Origin: Rivularia sp039820645
GTDB lineage: Bacteria > Cyanobacteriota > Cyanobacteriia > Cyanobacteriales > Nostocaceae
Assembly (NCBI GenBank): GCA_039820645.1
Contig: JBCBPQ010000007.1
Coordinates: 1 to 64,000 of the forward strand
Reading direction: 5' to 3'
DNA length: 64,000 nucleotides
The notes under the pieces were generated by a model that saw nothing but the letters and a program-made list of their open reading frames with translations, did not search any database and had not been told where the DNA came from. Positions 36,276-46,080 of this stretch are shown piece by piece. The position numbers and the translations under genes were made by a program. How positions within the stretch are numbered: the stretch's first letter is position 1; every line of letters begins with the position of its first letter.

Positions 36276-38003
36276 ATGTTAGAACACGATGTAATAATTG
36301 TTGGTGGTGGATTGGCTGGAAGTCGCGCTGCTGTGGAAATTGCGCGGACTAATCCCAATTTAAGTATTGCTGTAATTGCTAAAACTCATCCAATTCGCGC
36401 TCACTCGGTGGCTGCACAAGGTGGAATGGCTGCTAGTCTCAAGAATGTGGATTCTGCTGATAGTTGGGAAGCTCACGCTTTTGATACTGTTAAAGGTTCT
36501 GATTATTTGGCAGATCAAGATGCTGTAGAAATTTTAACTAAAGAAGCCCCTGATGTGGTGATTGATTTGGAACACATGGGGGTTTTGTTCTCTCGTTTAG
36601 ATGACGGTAAAATTGCTCAGCGGGCATTTGGCGGACATTCTCACAATCGTACCTGCTACGCTGCTGATAAAACCGGACATGCAATTTTGCACGAACTTGT
36701 GAATAATCTCCGGCGTTATGGCGTACATATTTATGATGAATGGTACGTAATGCGGTTGATATTGGAAGAAGGTGAAGCTAAAGGCGTGTTAATGTTTCGC
36801 ATTCTTGACGGACAAATGGAAGTAATGCGAGCTAAAGCCGTAATGTTTGCGACAGGTGGTTACGGTAGAGCTTTTAATACAACATCTAATGATTATGCTT
36901 CTACTGGTGATGGTTTGGCGATGACAGCCCTTGCCGGATTACCATTAGCAGATATGGAATTTGTGCAATTTCACCCAACTGGCTTGTATCCCGTAGGTGT
37001 ATTAATTTCTGAAGCAGTGCGCGGTGAAGGTGCATATTTAATAAATTGTGAAGGGGAGCGTTTTATGAAAAATTATGCTCCTTCTCGCATGGAATTAGCA
37101 CCAAGGGATATTACATCAAGAGCAATTACCCGCGAAGTTCGTGCTGGAAGAGGCGCTCATGCTGATGGTAGTCCGGGAGGTCCCTGTGTGTATCTTGACT
37201 TACGGCACATGGGTAAAGAAAAAATTATGAGTCGGGTTCCTTTTTGCTGGGAAGAAGCAAATCGTTTAGTAGGAGTTGACGCGGTAAAGGAACCAATGCC
37301 CATACGTCCGACAATTCACTATTCGATGGGCGGTATACCAGTAAACACAGATGGACAAGTTCGCAGTAGTAATGATGGCTTTGTTGAAGGCTTCTTTGCA
37401 GCAGGAGAGAGCGCTTGTGTATCAGTACATGGAGCAAATCGTCTCGGTAGTAATTCGCTGTTGGAATGTGTTGTTTACGGACGTAGAACTGGAGCAAGCA
37501 TTGCTAGATACGTAGAAAATCGTAAATTACCTTCTATCGACGAGCAACGTTATATCAACGAAGCTAAAGAGCAAATTCAAAGTCTGTTAGAACAGCCTGG
37601 AGAATATCGGATTAATCAAATACGACAAGAATTTCAAGATGCCATGACAGATTATTGTGGCGTATTCCGCAACGAAGAATTGATGAAACAAGGATTAGAA
37701 AGAATCGAGGAAATCCAAAATAATTATTCGCAAATTTATCTAGATGATAAAGGCAGTTGTTGGAATACAGAACTTATCGAAGCTTTAGAGTTAAGAAGCT
37801 TGATGATAGTCGGAAAAATGATTATGACATCGGCTCTCAACCGTCAAGAAAGTAGAGGCGCACATTGTCGGGAAGACTTTACTGAAAGAAACGACGAAAA
37901 ATATTTGCAGCATACAATGGCTTACTATTCCGCAGCCGGAATTGATATTCAATATCGTCCAGTCGCTATTACTATGTTTGAGCCGAAAGAGAGGAAATAT
38001 TAA
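36276..38003 (+). CDS. sdhA: Succinate dehydrogenase/fumarate reductase flavoprotein subunit
   Basis: This FAD-binding catalytic subunit oxidises succinate to fumarate (or the reverse) at the membrane. The N-terminal dinucleotide fold GGGLAGSRAAVEIA (about 9-22) leads into the HSVAAQGGMAAS segment, which normally carries the FAD-linking His. The active-site region contains FHPTGLYPVG and SEAVRGEGA, and HGANRLGSNSLLE is the C-terminal FAD/substrate motif. Length of 575 aa is normal. The iron-sulfur subunit is not adjacent, as is common in cyanobacteria where sdhB is elsewhere. It starts shortly after the tnpB element. Confidence 0.95.
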   Translation: MLEHDVIIVGGGLAGSRAAVEIARTNPNLSIAVIAKTHPIRAHSVAAQGGMAASLKNVDSADSWEAHAFDTVKGSDYLADQDAVEILTKEAPDVVIDLEHMGVLFSRLDDGKIAQRAFGGHSHNRTCYAADKTGHAILHELVNNLRRYGVHIYDEWYVMRLILEEGEAKGVLMFRILDGQMEVMRAKAVMFATGGYGRAFNTTSNDYASTGDGLAMTALAGLPLADMEFVQFHPTGLYPVGVLISEAVRGEGAYLINCEGERFMKNYAPSRMELAPRDITSRAITREVRAGRGAHADGSPGGPCVYLDLRHMGKEKIMSRVPFCWEEANRLVGVDAVKEPMPIRPTIHYSMGGIPVNTDGQVRSSNDGFVEGFFAAGESACVSVHGANRLGSNSLLECVVYGRRTGASIARYVENRKLPSIDEQRYINEAKEQIQSLLEQPGEYRINQIRQEFQDAMTDYCGVFRNEELMKQGLERIEEIQNNYSQIYLDDKGSCWNTELIEALELRSLMIVGKMIMTSALNRQESRGAHCREDFTERNDEKYLQHTMAYYSAAGIDIQYRPVAITMFEPKERKY

Positions 38004-38028
38004 ACTTGTAGAGACGCGATATAACTCG

Positions 38029-38165
38029 TTCCTTGACTCTGGCAAGGAATGCATCATTGGAGGCTCTGCCTTTGTTTATATTTGTTGAGGCAGAGCCTCT
38101 AGAATTGCATTCCCAGGCTGGAGCCTGGGAACGAGAAAAAACGGGAAAAAGCCTGGGAACAAGAA
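38029..38165. repeat. Dispersed palindromic repeats (CTCTGCCT and CCCAGGCT families)
   Basis: GAGGCTCTGCC (38060-38070) pairs with GGCAGAGCCTC (38089-38099), and TCCCAGGCTGGAGCCTGGGA (38111-38130) is itself a hairpin. A degenerate third unit reaches 38165. The same families recur at 39057-39162, bracketing the pentapeptide pseudogene. Confidence 0.85.
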
Positions 38166-38172
38166 ATATTTT

Positions 38173-38902
38173 TTATTCGTGAATAGTACCATCCGGCATC
38201 ATCGCGCCCGAAAGGTTTGCACCATCAAGGATTGCTCCTGCTAAATTAGCATCTTCTAAACAAGCATTTTCTAAATTGGCATCTGTTAAATCAGCACCAC
38301 GTAAATCAGCTGAGGTAAGATTGGCATCACTTAAATCAGTTTCTTCTAAATATGCTGCACACAAATTTGCTTCTGTTAAATTAACTCCGCTTAGATTTGC
38401 ACCACTAAGACAGGCTTTAATAAGATTTGTTTTACTTAAATTAGCATGGTGAATCTTCTGTTAAATCAGCCCCAGTTAAATTAATTTCCTTAAAATTTCG
38501 TTCTTCTTCTTCATACCTCTGCCAAAATTCCTCAGCACTAACAATTCTTTCCTCACTAACTTGTTCATCTTCTTCGACTTTTATTGATTCAGTGATTTCA
38601 ACTAAGTGATTTTCTTGCTCGTCATTATCAATTTCAATCGCTTCCTTTCTTTCCACAATCACATCAGCTGAACAATCAAAGTGCTTTTGCAACTCCTCTA
38701 ATTGTGCTGATAGTTGTAAAACCTTCTCCTGGGTACTTTCTACCCGTGATAATTCCGCTAACTGATTAAATTGTTGCTTCAATTCGTTAAAACAGCGTTT
38801 CAGCCAAATAGTATTTTTTCTCCAAATATCTTGTTGCTTTTCAAGTTGCTCTATTCTACAAACCCAAGAAGCTAAATTAGAATTTGAATTTAAAACAGTC
38901 AT
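38173..38902 (-). pseudogene. Frameshifted coiled-coil and pentapeptide-repeat gene
   Basis: The 5' part (38441-38902) encodes a coiled-coil domain (about 10-75), an acidic linker and the first pentapeptide unit (NLTGADLTED), then runs into a stop. In another frame the sequence HHANLSKTNLIKACLSGANL and further A(N/D)Lxx pentapeptides continue without interruption to the stop at 38173. A frameshift near 38448-38455 therefore separates two parts of one gene. The pentapeptide spacing at the junction fits a loss of about 5 bases better than a single-base error. The coiled-coil half is paralogous to the next gene (39332-39703). A programmed shift or a sequencing error is possible. Confidence 0.75.
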
Positions 38903-39331
38903 TAAAATCCGCCCGTGCTACAGTGCCTTAAAATACAGGGATGGCAGCAATATACTTGTAGTGCAACCCCATATTTAAATTGCCCAAAATTACAACAACA
39001 CTCACAAGTTTTGCATTTATTGTGTTTTCAAGAATAAAAATTTATACGGGTTTATTGTTCCCAGGTTCCACCTGGGAATACAGTTCACGAGGCTCTGCCT
39101 CGCCCTATTGCTTGAGGCAGAGCCTCAAGAGATGAGTTCCCAGTCAAGAGACTAGGAACCAGTTAAATCTTGTGATCGCGTAGAATATTTATCAAAGCGT
39201 CACACACCCTACAAAAATTCTGGCATTACTCTAAAGGTTTTTCTTTACTCATAACTACCAACCAAAAACAACAGTCTTTCTGGTTGAAATTATTTTTTAG
39301 CTTCAAATATCATTTCTCGCTTTTCTTAGAT
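38903..39331. other. Spacer with dispersed repeats
   Basis: It contains the repeat block 39057-39162 and, at about 39171-39220, a piece ending GCGTCACACACCCTACAAAAATTC that resembles part of the 141-bp unit at 49887-50238. No gene is seen. Confidence 0.6.
39057..39162. repeat. Dispersed palindromic repeats, second copy
   Basis: TTCCCAGGTTCCACCTGGGAA and GAGGCTCTGCCTC...GAGGCAGAGCCTC are the same two families as at 38029-38165. Confidence 0.85.
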
Positions 39332-39703
39332 TTATTCGTCTTCTTCGGGTTCTTCTTCCATTAAGTCAAGCAAATGACTTACCATTTCATCATCGTCTAA
39401 GTCTTCTTCTTGATTGCTAATTACATTATTAACAGGATATATAAATCCGTTATCTCCAACTGATAGCTGACTTAAAGATTGCTGTAATTGTGCTACTTGT
39501 GAAGATAGCTCTAGAATTGTCTGCTGCATATTTTGTATTTGATACAATTCCTCTCTACTATTAAAATCTCGCTTTAATTCATCGAGAGAACGCTGTAGCA
39601 TTAATGTCTTTTCTTTCCACATTCTGTTCTCGATTTCTAGCTGTTTTAATCTAGAGATTAAAGATTCTATATCGCTATTAAAGTTAAAAGTATTCATAAA
39701 CAT
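39332..39703 (-). CDS. Coiled-coil protein, paralogue of the pentapeptide gene's N terminus
   Basis: This 123-aa protein has a coiled coil from about 10 to 85 and a strongly acidic tail (EEDLDDDEMV...EEEPEEDE). Its first 75 residues align without gaps to the N terminus of the neighbouring frameshifted gene: RLKQLEIENRMWKEKTLMLQ against RIEQLEKQQDIWRKNTIWLK. It lacks pentapeptide repeats. The pair probably arose by tandem duplication. Met at codon 3 is an alternative start. Function unknown; cytoplasmic. Confidence 0.7.
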   Translation of the reverse strand: MFMNTFNFNSDIESLISRLKQLEIENRMWKEKTLMLQRSLDELKRDFNSREELYQIQNMQQTILELSSQVAQLQQSLSQLSVGDNGFIYPVNNVISNQEEDLDDDEMVSHLLDLMEEEPEEDE

Positions 39704-39982
39704 ATTACTGTAGCTTTTGTGCCTTATAATACAAATTTAAATAAGTAATAGTTAAGCAATTTTATATTTTAATTGCTTCTTGCTGACACCTACAGTAACA
39801 AAGATGATAGCGGTAAGGTTGGGATGTTTGTTGTTTTTACGACTTTTCCGTCTTTTAAATTATCCCCAACAACTTTATACCCCTTCTAATGAGAAAATAA
39901 AAAGTACAGTTAAGCAATACATCTTTTATTTTAAACTGCGACTGCGACAAAAGTTTTGCCTAACCTATTTTTTACATATGAT

Positions 39983-41176
39983 ATGCGAACTATTGCCCAG
40001 ATAAACGAAAAAATAAACCGTAAAAAGGCGGTAGTTTTAACAGTCGAAGAATTGAAAGCAAAAGTTGCAGAACAAGGCACTGCTAAAACTGCAAAACAAG
40101 TTGATGTAGTTACCACTGGCACTTTTGAACAAATGGAATCGAGTGGTGCCATTATTAATCTCGGACATACCGATCCACCAATAAAAATTCGCCGTTGCTG
40201 GTTAGATGGGGTACCAGCATATTCCGGTTTCGGTGCAGTAGATTTATATTTAGGTGCTAGCAGCGTTGCCGAACCCTTAGAAGGAGAAACCGGGAGCGGA
40301 GGAGAAAATGCTTCCAAGATATTAAAGGGTGGCGGTAATGTTATAGAAGATTTAATTGCAGGTAAACCAGTCCAGGTAAGAGCCCAGGGACAAGTAACTG
40401 ATTGCTACCCGAGAAACTTTTTTGAAACTACTATTACTCGCGATACTATCAATCAGTTTTATTTATTTAATCCGCGTAATTTATATCAAAATTTTATAGT
40501 AGGTGTAAATGGCGGCGAACGTCCGCTTTACACTTATCTTGGTTCGCTGCAACCGCGTTTGGGAAATGCAGTTTATTCCAATCCTGGAGCTATTTCACCT
40601 TTGCTGAATGACCCTTATTTAAAGCTTGTGGGTATTGGAACGCGAATTTTCTTGGGTGGGGGAATCGGTTATGTAACTTGGGAAGGTACTCAACATAATC
40701 CAATGCAGAAGCGTTTACCTAATGATACGCCGATTGGTCCTGCTGCCACCTTGGCTTTAATTGGTGATGCCAAGCAGATGGAGGCGCGTTGGGTAAGAGG
40801 CTGTTATTTCAAAAATTATGGGCCTTCAATAATGTTGGGGGTTGGAATACCGCTACCAGTTTTAAACGAGGAAGTAGTAGAACGTTGCGCTATAGAAGAC
40901 AAAGATATAGTCGCGCCGATAGTAGACTTTTCAATTCCCCGACGGGTGCGCCCTACTTTTGGTTTGGTTAGCTACACCCAACTCAAATCAGGACGCATCA
41001 CCATTGACGGAAAAACGGTTAGAGTAGCCCCCCTATCAAGCATATTTCTTTCTCGACAGGTGGCAATTGAATTGAAGCAATGGATTGAGTTAGGTAAATT
41101 TACTCTTACCGAACCAGTAGCTCCAATTTCAATGGATAGGTCGTTCCTTCCTCAAGACCGTTGGAAGGAGTTTTAA
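39983..41176 (+). CDS. Homocysteine biosynthesis (HcyBio/DUF39) family protein
   Basis: The protein belongs to the HcyBio family, whose archaeal and bacterial members are implicated in sulfide incorporation into homocysteine from aspartate semialdehyde. The N terminus MRTIAQINEKINRKKAVVLT and LKAKVAEQG, the Cys in the IRRCWLDGVPAYSGFGAVDL segment, and GIGTRIFLGGGIGYVTWEGT are characteristic. The archaeal C-terminal CBS or ferredoxin domains are absent. I chose ATG 39983, which gives the family's usual start, over the upstream in-frame TTG (39956). It stands alone. Whether it makes homocysteine in a cyanobacterium that likely also has other routes is unknown. Confidence 0.85.
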   Translation: MRTIAQINEKINRKKAVVLTVEELKAKVAEQGTAKTAKQVDVVTTGTFEQMESSGAIINLGHTDPPIKIRRCWLDGVPAYSGFGAVDLYLGASSVAEPLEGETGSGGENASKILKGGGNVIEDLIAGKPVQVRAQGQVTDCYPRNFFETTITRDTINQFYLFNPRNLYQNFIVGVNGGERPLYTYLGSLQPRLGNAVYSNPGAISPLLNDPYLKLVGIGTRIFLGGGIGYVTWEGTQHNPMQKRLPNDTPIGPAATLALIGDAKQMEARWVRGCYFKNYGPSIMLGVGIPLPVLNEEVVERCAIEDKDIVAPIVDFSIPRRVRPTFGLVSYTQLKSGRITIDGKTVRVAPLSSIFLSRQVAIELKQWIELGKFTLTEPVAPISMDRSFLPQDRWKEF

Positions 41177-41183
41177 TAATCGT

Positions 41184-41234
41184 TAGTAGATAGTAGATAG
41201 TTGATAGTAGATAGTTGATAGTAGATAGTTGATC
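41184..41234. repeat. STRR, (T)AGTAGATAGTTGA 14-mer array
   Basis: Tandem GTAGATAGTTGATA units (two alternating heptamers) run for about 50 bp between convergent genes. Confidence 0.85.
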
Positions 41235-41278
41235 GTTGTAAAAGTAACCAACTAACAACTAACAACTAACAGCCAACA

Positions 41279-42331
41279 CTACCCTTCGGGTGGCTTCTGG
41301 CGCTTTATGGGTTTAGGAGTAGGTCTATTACTTTGCGGTTTTGGTGTATCTGATGGACCTGCTTTTTTTACAGGACGTGGGGTATCACCGCTATATCGCT
41401 TGTTATAAGGTTTACCACCTCCTGGTCTACCACCAGCGCCTCTACGGGGTGGTCTTGCTCCTCCTTTCTTAAACGGAGGTCGGCGTTTCTTGGGTAATTC
41501 GGCAATAAATTCAGCTTTTTCTATCACCAAAAGGTCTGCTTCTCGCTGGACTTGGAAGTCCCAGAATTTGCCAACAGCCTTAGTTTCTAACTTACCCGTT
41601 AGTTTTAGCTTGAAATATTTTGGTTTGTCGTCAGCTTTGCGAGGTGCTTGCTTGATTTTTACCACCAAGTTACCAGCATCGAAAGATTGGTAAACCACTT
41701 CACCACGAACGGAAAAACCACCATCTGGGATTTCTGATGAAGGCGTAAGTTCAACATCTGGCTCTTCGGAGGTTGGAGATGACGAATCATCCGAAACTGA
41801 TTCTTCATCGGTTTGGGGCAATGACGAATCGGAATCATCTTTGGCTTGACGATTTACAGCCAACTTTTCTGGTTCCCAAACTCCAACGATTTGGAGATGA
41901 AGATTGTCATTTTCTTGTCGGGTACGCGGATAAACCACCCAAAGGTGGTCTTTTTCTAAATCCAGATGGTTTTTAACCAAACTCATGATTCGTCCTAAAA
42001 GAACGGCATCGAGTTCTACATTATCTGGAGTAACCAACGCACCTTGAGTAAATTGTTCGCTGGTAGGAGCGTAACGACCGCGAACCAAGCCGATTGCTCG
42101 GTATTGCATTGGTTCCGAAGGCGGAGGAATTGGTTGCTGCCTTGCGGTATCGTTAGCTTTCTCGGATTCGCTTTCGCTTACAGTTGAGTTAGGTTCCCCA
42201 ACAGTTTGATTGTTATCTTTACTATCAGCATTAGAAGATGGTTCTAAGCTGTTATCTTGCGCTTCCATAGAAGAAGCAGATAAATTGGAGGACTCGGACG
42301 ATTCAGAAGACGGCATCAGGTCGGAATTCAT
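41279..42331 (-). CDS. Low-complexity protein with a conserved central domain and RGG-like C terminus
   Basis: From the ATG at 42331 (strong AAGGAG site 6 bp upstream) the protein has a Ser/Asp/Glu-rich disordered N terminus (about 1-70), a conserved domain (about 75-165, YRAIGLVRGRYAPT to LQIVGVWEPEKL), a second acidic linker, another beta-rich domain (about 200-280, FSVRGEVVYQSFDAGNLVVK) and a basic Gly/Pro/Arg-rich tail (KKRRPPFKKGG...). The tail suggests RNA or nucleic-acid binding; it resembles an uncharacterised family present in many cyanobacteria. An upstream ATG (42355) lacks a ribosome site. Confidence 0.7.
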   Translation of the reverse strand: MNSDLMPSSESSESSNLSASSMEAQDNSLEPSSNADSKDNNQTVGEPNSTVSESESEKANDTARQQPIPPPSEPMQYRAIGLVRGRYAPTSEQFTQGALVTPDNVELDAVLLGRIMSLVKNHLDLEKDHLWVVYPRTRQENDNLHLQIVGVWEPEKLAVNRQAKDDSDSSLPQTDEESVSDDSSSPTSEEPDVELTPSSEIPDGGFSVRGEVVYQSFDAGNLVVKIKQAPRKADDKPKYFKLKLTGKLETKAVGKFWDFQVQREADLLVIEKAEFIAELPKKRRPPFKKGGARPPRRGAGGRPGGGKPYNKRYSGDTPRPVKKAGPSDTPKPQSNRPTPKPIKRQKPPEG

Positions 42332-42713
42332 AAAAACTCCTTGCGGCGGAGACACATCCCATATGGGACTTTACAAAGGCTTCTCTCAAGAGTATTTGTA
42401 AGCGTGTTAGGTGGAGATATTTCCAACTTTCACAACTGAAAACAAATAAATTCTATGAGATGTGAGATATTAGTGTTGCGAAGTTTCGCATTTGAACACT
42501 ATAAGGTGTAATTTAGCGCCTTTACACTAGGAACAAAAGCATACCATAGCTACAATTTCAGACTATTCCTCCTAAAGTCGTCATTTGAGATACGGCAAAA
42601 AAGCGCGAGTATTTGTTATAAAGTTCACAAGCAATACACGGTATTCCGTAAAGTTTTAAGAATTTTTTGTTTTTCAATTTCCCGATGCAAAGTTATTTCA
42701 TTCAAAGTAAAGG
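42332..42713. other. Divergent promoter region (about 380 bp)
   Basis: It lies between the divergently read RGG-like gene and the TPR gene. No ORF or strong hairpin was found; it presumably contains both promoters. Confidence 0.4.
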
Positions 42714-43586
42714 ATGGTGAAGGTGTCTCAAGGTCGTAATCGCTGGTTTGTGAAAATCGTACTGATATTAGCTGTTATTGCCCTTGTGGGTGGTTCAATG
42801 GTTCCTATAATAGCGGCTTTCAATGATTCTCAACAGTCGGGTAATACTCCCACAGACACGGGTAACTCTGCTTCTGAACAAAAAGCAAAGCTAGAACTGA
42901 CTGCAAAGGGTTACGAACAAGTTTTAGAACGAGAACCAGAGAACCAAACAGCACTCCAAGGCTTGTTAGAAGCTCGTCTACAGTTACTTCGATTCGGACA
43001 AGGTGATATCAAAGGGGTAATTAATCCTTTAGAAAAGTTATCAAAGCTTAACCCGGAAGAAACAAGATACGCCGTACTATTAGCCCAAGCTAAGCAGCAA
43101 ACCGGTGATAAAGAAGGAGCCGCTCAAGCTTACCGTACTGTTTTAGAAACAAAACCAGGAGACTTACCAGCTCTACAGGGTATGGTAACGCTTCTGTTGG
43201 AGCAAAAACGTCCTGAAGCTGCTATTGGTTTATTACAGGAAAGTTTAAATAAAGCGGAGAAAGCAAACAAAATAGAACCCAACAGCGTTGATACTACAGC
43301 GGTTCAAGTTCTATTGGGTAACGTTTACGCCAAAGAGAAACGATACGCTCAAGCAATGTCAGCTTACGACAAAGTAATTAAGAATGACCCCAAAGACTTC
43401 CGCCCCGTTTTGGCAAAAGCTATGGTTTTAAAAGACCAAGGTAAAACTGAAGAAGCAAAGCCTTTATTTACCAAAGCTGCCTCTTTAGCCCCCGCCCGCT
43501 ATAAAGACGAAATCAACAGACAAGCAACTAGCGTTTCTCCTACTCCAACTCCTGAGGCTTCGGCTTCACCATCTAAGGCAGAATGA
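42714..43586 (+). CDS. Membrane-anchored TPR protein
   Basis: One N-terminal transmembrane helix (about 11-33, WFVKIVLILAVIALVGGSMV) is followed by a polar linker and at least five TPR units (about 55-270; for example YAVLLAQAKQQTGDKEGAAQ and AVQVLLGNVYAKEKRYAQAM). The tail is Pro/Ser-rich. It would be anchored in the plasma or thylakoid membrane as a scaffold. The ATG is preceded closely by AAAGGA. The closest named analogues are cyanobacterial TPR assembly factors, but no specific one can be assigned. Confidence 0.8.
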   Translation: MVKVSQGRNRWFVKIVLILAVIALVGGSMVPIIAAFNDSQQSGNTPTDTGNSASEQKAKLELTAKGYEQVLEREPENQTALQGLLEARLQLLRFGQGDIKGVINPLEKLSKLNPEETRYAVLLAQAKQQTGDKEGAAQAYRTVLETKPGDLPALQGMVTLLLEQKRPEAAIGLLQESLNKAEKANKIEPNSVDTTAVQVLLGNVYAKEKRYAQAMSAYDKVIKNDPKDFRPVLAKAMVLKDQGKTEEAKPLFTKAASLAPARYKDEINRQATSVSPTPTPEASASPSKAE

Positions 43587-43719
43587 CGGGAATGGGGAGA
43601 TGGATAGACAAGAAGAGGGGCTGAGGGGATAAAAATTCATCACCCTTTACTTGGGACTTGCGACTCGAAACTATTCCCAATGCCCCATGCCCAATGCCCC
43701 ATTACCAATTCCCAATTGT

Positions 43720-44340
43720 CTAAATTCCTTGAATAGCTGCGAATATGCCGAATACGATAAACAAACATCCACCGGCGGCGGTTAATTGACGTTCGGTAAT
43801 TTGTCCGGCTAACATTCGCCCGGAGGTAACCGCGATCGCGGCGCAAATGGCATGTCCTAATATGGCTCCAATGCTGACTCCAATCGGGTTATTCTCTGCG
43901 GCTAAAGCAATAGTTGCTATTTGAGTTCTGTCTCCCCATTCGGCGACGAAAACTAATACAAAGGCTTCCAGTAAAATTGCCCCAATATTTTTTTGGTATT
44001 TTATCTGCTTTTCTGCTTTTTCTACTACTTCTTGGGCTTCTCCGACAACAACAACATCACAAGTTTCGTCGGACATTTGAGTCGAGTCGTAAAGTAGTTT
44101 AATTCCGAAAATTACAAATAAGGCGATTTCGGCATAATGAATATAAATATCTGGTAGTAATGAAGCTGCTTGTCCCGCTCCAACTGATAGCATCGTCATT
44201 GCTGCTAAAGCTGATATTGCACCTGCAAAAACCAGCCTACGAGAATGCTGCATTGCCAAAATCATGGCTATAAAAAAGGTTTTGTCCCCGATTTCGGAAA
44301 CTGTTATTAGTAAAAAACCTGAAATAAAAGCTGTTAGCAC
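43720..44340 (-). CDS. GDT1/TMEM165 (UPF0016) family cation transporter
   Basis: This is a predicted Mn2+ (or Ca2+)/H+ exchanger with six transmembrane helices in two homologous halves, each bearing the family signature: SEIGDKT (15-21) and AEWGDRT (about 129-135). A cytoplasmic linker (about 86-118, acidic) joins the halves. In cyanobacteria the Mnx member exports manganese across the thylakoid membrane. The start is GTG. Two-in-one length of 206 aa matches the fused form. The neighbours are unrelated. Confidence 0.92.
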   Translation of the reverse strand: MLTAFISGFLLITVSEIGDKTFFIAMILAMQHSRRLVFAGAISALAAMTMLSVGAGQAASLLPDIYIHYAEIALFVIFGIKLLYDSTQMSDETCDVVVVGEAQEVVEKAEKQIKYQKNIGAILLEAFVLVFVAEWGDRTQIATIALAAENNPIGVSIGAILGHAICAAIAVTSGRMLAGQITERQLTAAGGCLFIVFGIFAAIQGI

Positions 44341-44460
44341 TGATATCTAAAATCTAAACCAGCCCGGACAATAACTTATTATAAATGCCTCTCGGGATTT
44401 TAGGAAAAATTTATCGGAGGGAATAGGTAATTAGTAATTGGTAATTGGGGAATTGATGAT

Positions 44461-44520
44461 AACTGTTCACTGTTCACTGTTCACTGTTCACTGTTCACTG
44501 TTCACTGTTTACTGTTGACT
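44461..44520. repeat. STRR, CTGTTCA heptamers
   Basis: About eight tandem copies of CTGTTCA lie between two minus-strand genes. The rest of the roughly 300-bp spacer (44341-44641) is AT-rich without a gene. Confidence 0.9.
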
Positions 44521-44641
44521 AATTTTTTATCTTAAATACGTTATTTTTATTTTTGATTTCAAAAAAATTTATCTGTCTAGGTTTATCAATATACTTACTG
44601 ATGATAATTGGTACGATGAATAATCTAAAATTACATTAAAA

Positions 44642-45799
44642 TTAATCTTTTTTGACGTTTTCATCTTCAATATTTTCCTCAAGTACTGGCTGTTCATTTT
44701 CAATTGTCGCAGGTTCTTCAGATGTATTAATTTCTACATTATCTGCAACAATAACGCATTCAGCTTGTGTTTGTGGCTTTAGATTCCATTGATCTAAAAC
44801 ATCTTTAACTACTATTTCCTGAGCCCAGATTTTTACGACTACGGTTAAAGGTAAAGCTAGAAATAATCCTAAAAAGCCGAAAAAAGTGACGAAGAATAAC
44901 TGAGATATTAAAGTTACTGCTGGTAGTAAAGAAACTTGCCGAGCCATTACTATCGGCGTAATAAAATTACTTTCTGCCTGCTGAATAAAAAAGTATAGAA
45001 TCAACACGCCAACTGGTTTCCAAGGCGAATCTAAAAGAGCGATCGCCATTGCTGGTAATACGCTCAGGGTGGGACCTAAATTCGGAATCAAGTTTAAAAA
45101 TCCGGCTAACACTCCTAAAGCTAAAGCCGAACGTACTTGTAAAACAGTTAAGCCGAGTACGCTTAAAAGTCCGACTAAAAACATGGCGATAGAAGCACCC
45201 GTTATCCAGCCTTCTAAAGAAATTTCACATTCATCTAAAATTCCTTCTACTCTTTTTCGGTAAAATGAAGGAAAAAGCCTGACAAATAATTTACGATAAG
45301 ACAAAGGATCTGCAATAAACATTCCTGTTAAAACTAAAACAAGTAAGATTTTTAATATTACTTCCAAAGAACCAGAAACTAACGCAAAAGTACTTTCTAA
45401 GCCACTATTTATAAATGGCTGGGCTTGATCTAAAAGACTATTTATATCTGGTATGGATGGAATTACTTGGCTGGGAAGTTTCGCTCTTAATTCTAAAAGC
45501 CAAGCATTTAACCTTACTAAAGCTTTAGGAATTTGATTGCTCAATTCCTGGAATTGGTCTACAAAAGGTGGAACAATCAACCAAAAGAAGCCAATTACTC
45601 CTACCAAAAAAATAGTAATTGAAAGAAGTTTAGCAAAACCGCGTCTTATGCCTAAACGTTGAAGCCTTCGAGCCAATCTATTTAAAGTAGTAGCTAAAAC
45701 AACTGCGGCAAATATAAGCAAAAGTACTTCTTTTATTTGCCACATTATATACAAAGAAACAATTAAAGCAATTAAACCAATCCATTGTCCCAAATTCAC
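44642..45799 (-). CDS. AI-2E family transporter (PerM/TqsA-like)
   Basis: This polytopic membrane protein with about eight helices matches the AI-2E (PF01594) family, including the hydrophobic repeat in the N-terminal part, the SLEGWITGASIAMFLVGLLS segment and the conserved C-terminal motif GFLNLIPNLGPTLSVLPAM. Despite the family name, the substrate is unknown in cyanobacteria. The C-terminal 60 residues are soluble and acidic. It starts at GTG 45799 with an AGGAG site 8 bp upstream. Confidence 0.9.
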   Translation of the reverse strand: MNLGQWIGLIALIVSLYIMWQIKEVLLLIFAAVVLATTLNRLARRLQRLGIRRGFAKLLSITIFLVGVIGFFWLIVPPFVDQFQELSNQIPKALVRLNAWLLELRAKLPSQVIPSIPDINSLLDQAQPFINSGLESTFALVSGSLEVILKILLVLVLTGMFIADPLSYRKLFVRLFPSFYRKRVEGILDECEISLEGWITGASIAMFLVGLLSVLGLTVLQVRSALALGVLAGFLNLIPNLGPTLSVLPAMAIALLDSPWKPVGVLILYFFIQQAESNFITPIVMARQVSLLPAVTLISQLFFVTFFGFLGLFLALPLTVVVKIWAQEIVVKDVLDQWNLKPQTQAECVIVADNVEINTSEEPATIENEQPVLEENIEDENVKKD

Positions 45800-45885
45800 G
45801 CTGAAACTCCTGACTTAAGGCAAATTATTATGTACTGATAGTCTTGTTAGATTAGCTGATATTAGCTACTTATGCCTAAGTAATT

Positions 45886-46080
45886 CTAATCAACTTTTTG
45901 TGTTTTAGATAGTTGCCATAATAAAATAATTGCCATAATTAGATTTGGTAACAACACAATAGTCAAAGCATTCACTGAGGTTTCCGGAATTGAGAAACTC
46001 GGAGCAAGATATTTAATAAAAAATGAAATAGCTACGGAAAGAAGCAGAACTTTCAAAATAAATGTAAATTGATTTTTCAT
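45886..46080 (-). CDS. Small two-helix membrane protein (64 aa)
   Basis: Two hydrophobic segments (about 8-27 and 38-57: FILKVLLLSVAISFFIKYLA and ALTIVLLPNLIMAIILLWQL) and a polar C terminus are seen. It sits 86 bp upstream of the AI-2E gene in the same direction, so may be co-transcribed. It is similar to small uncharacterised cyanobacterial membrane proteins; function unknown. Confidence 0.65.
   Translation of the reverse strand: MKNQFTFILKVLLLSVAISFFIKYLAPSFSIPETSVNALTIVLLPNLIMAIILLWQLSKTQKVD

Noticed and set aside
39780..40004. Plus-strand 74-codon frame before the HcyBio gene
   Set aside because: Overlaps the true start of the HcyBio gene in another frame; composition is not protein-like.
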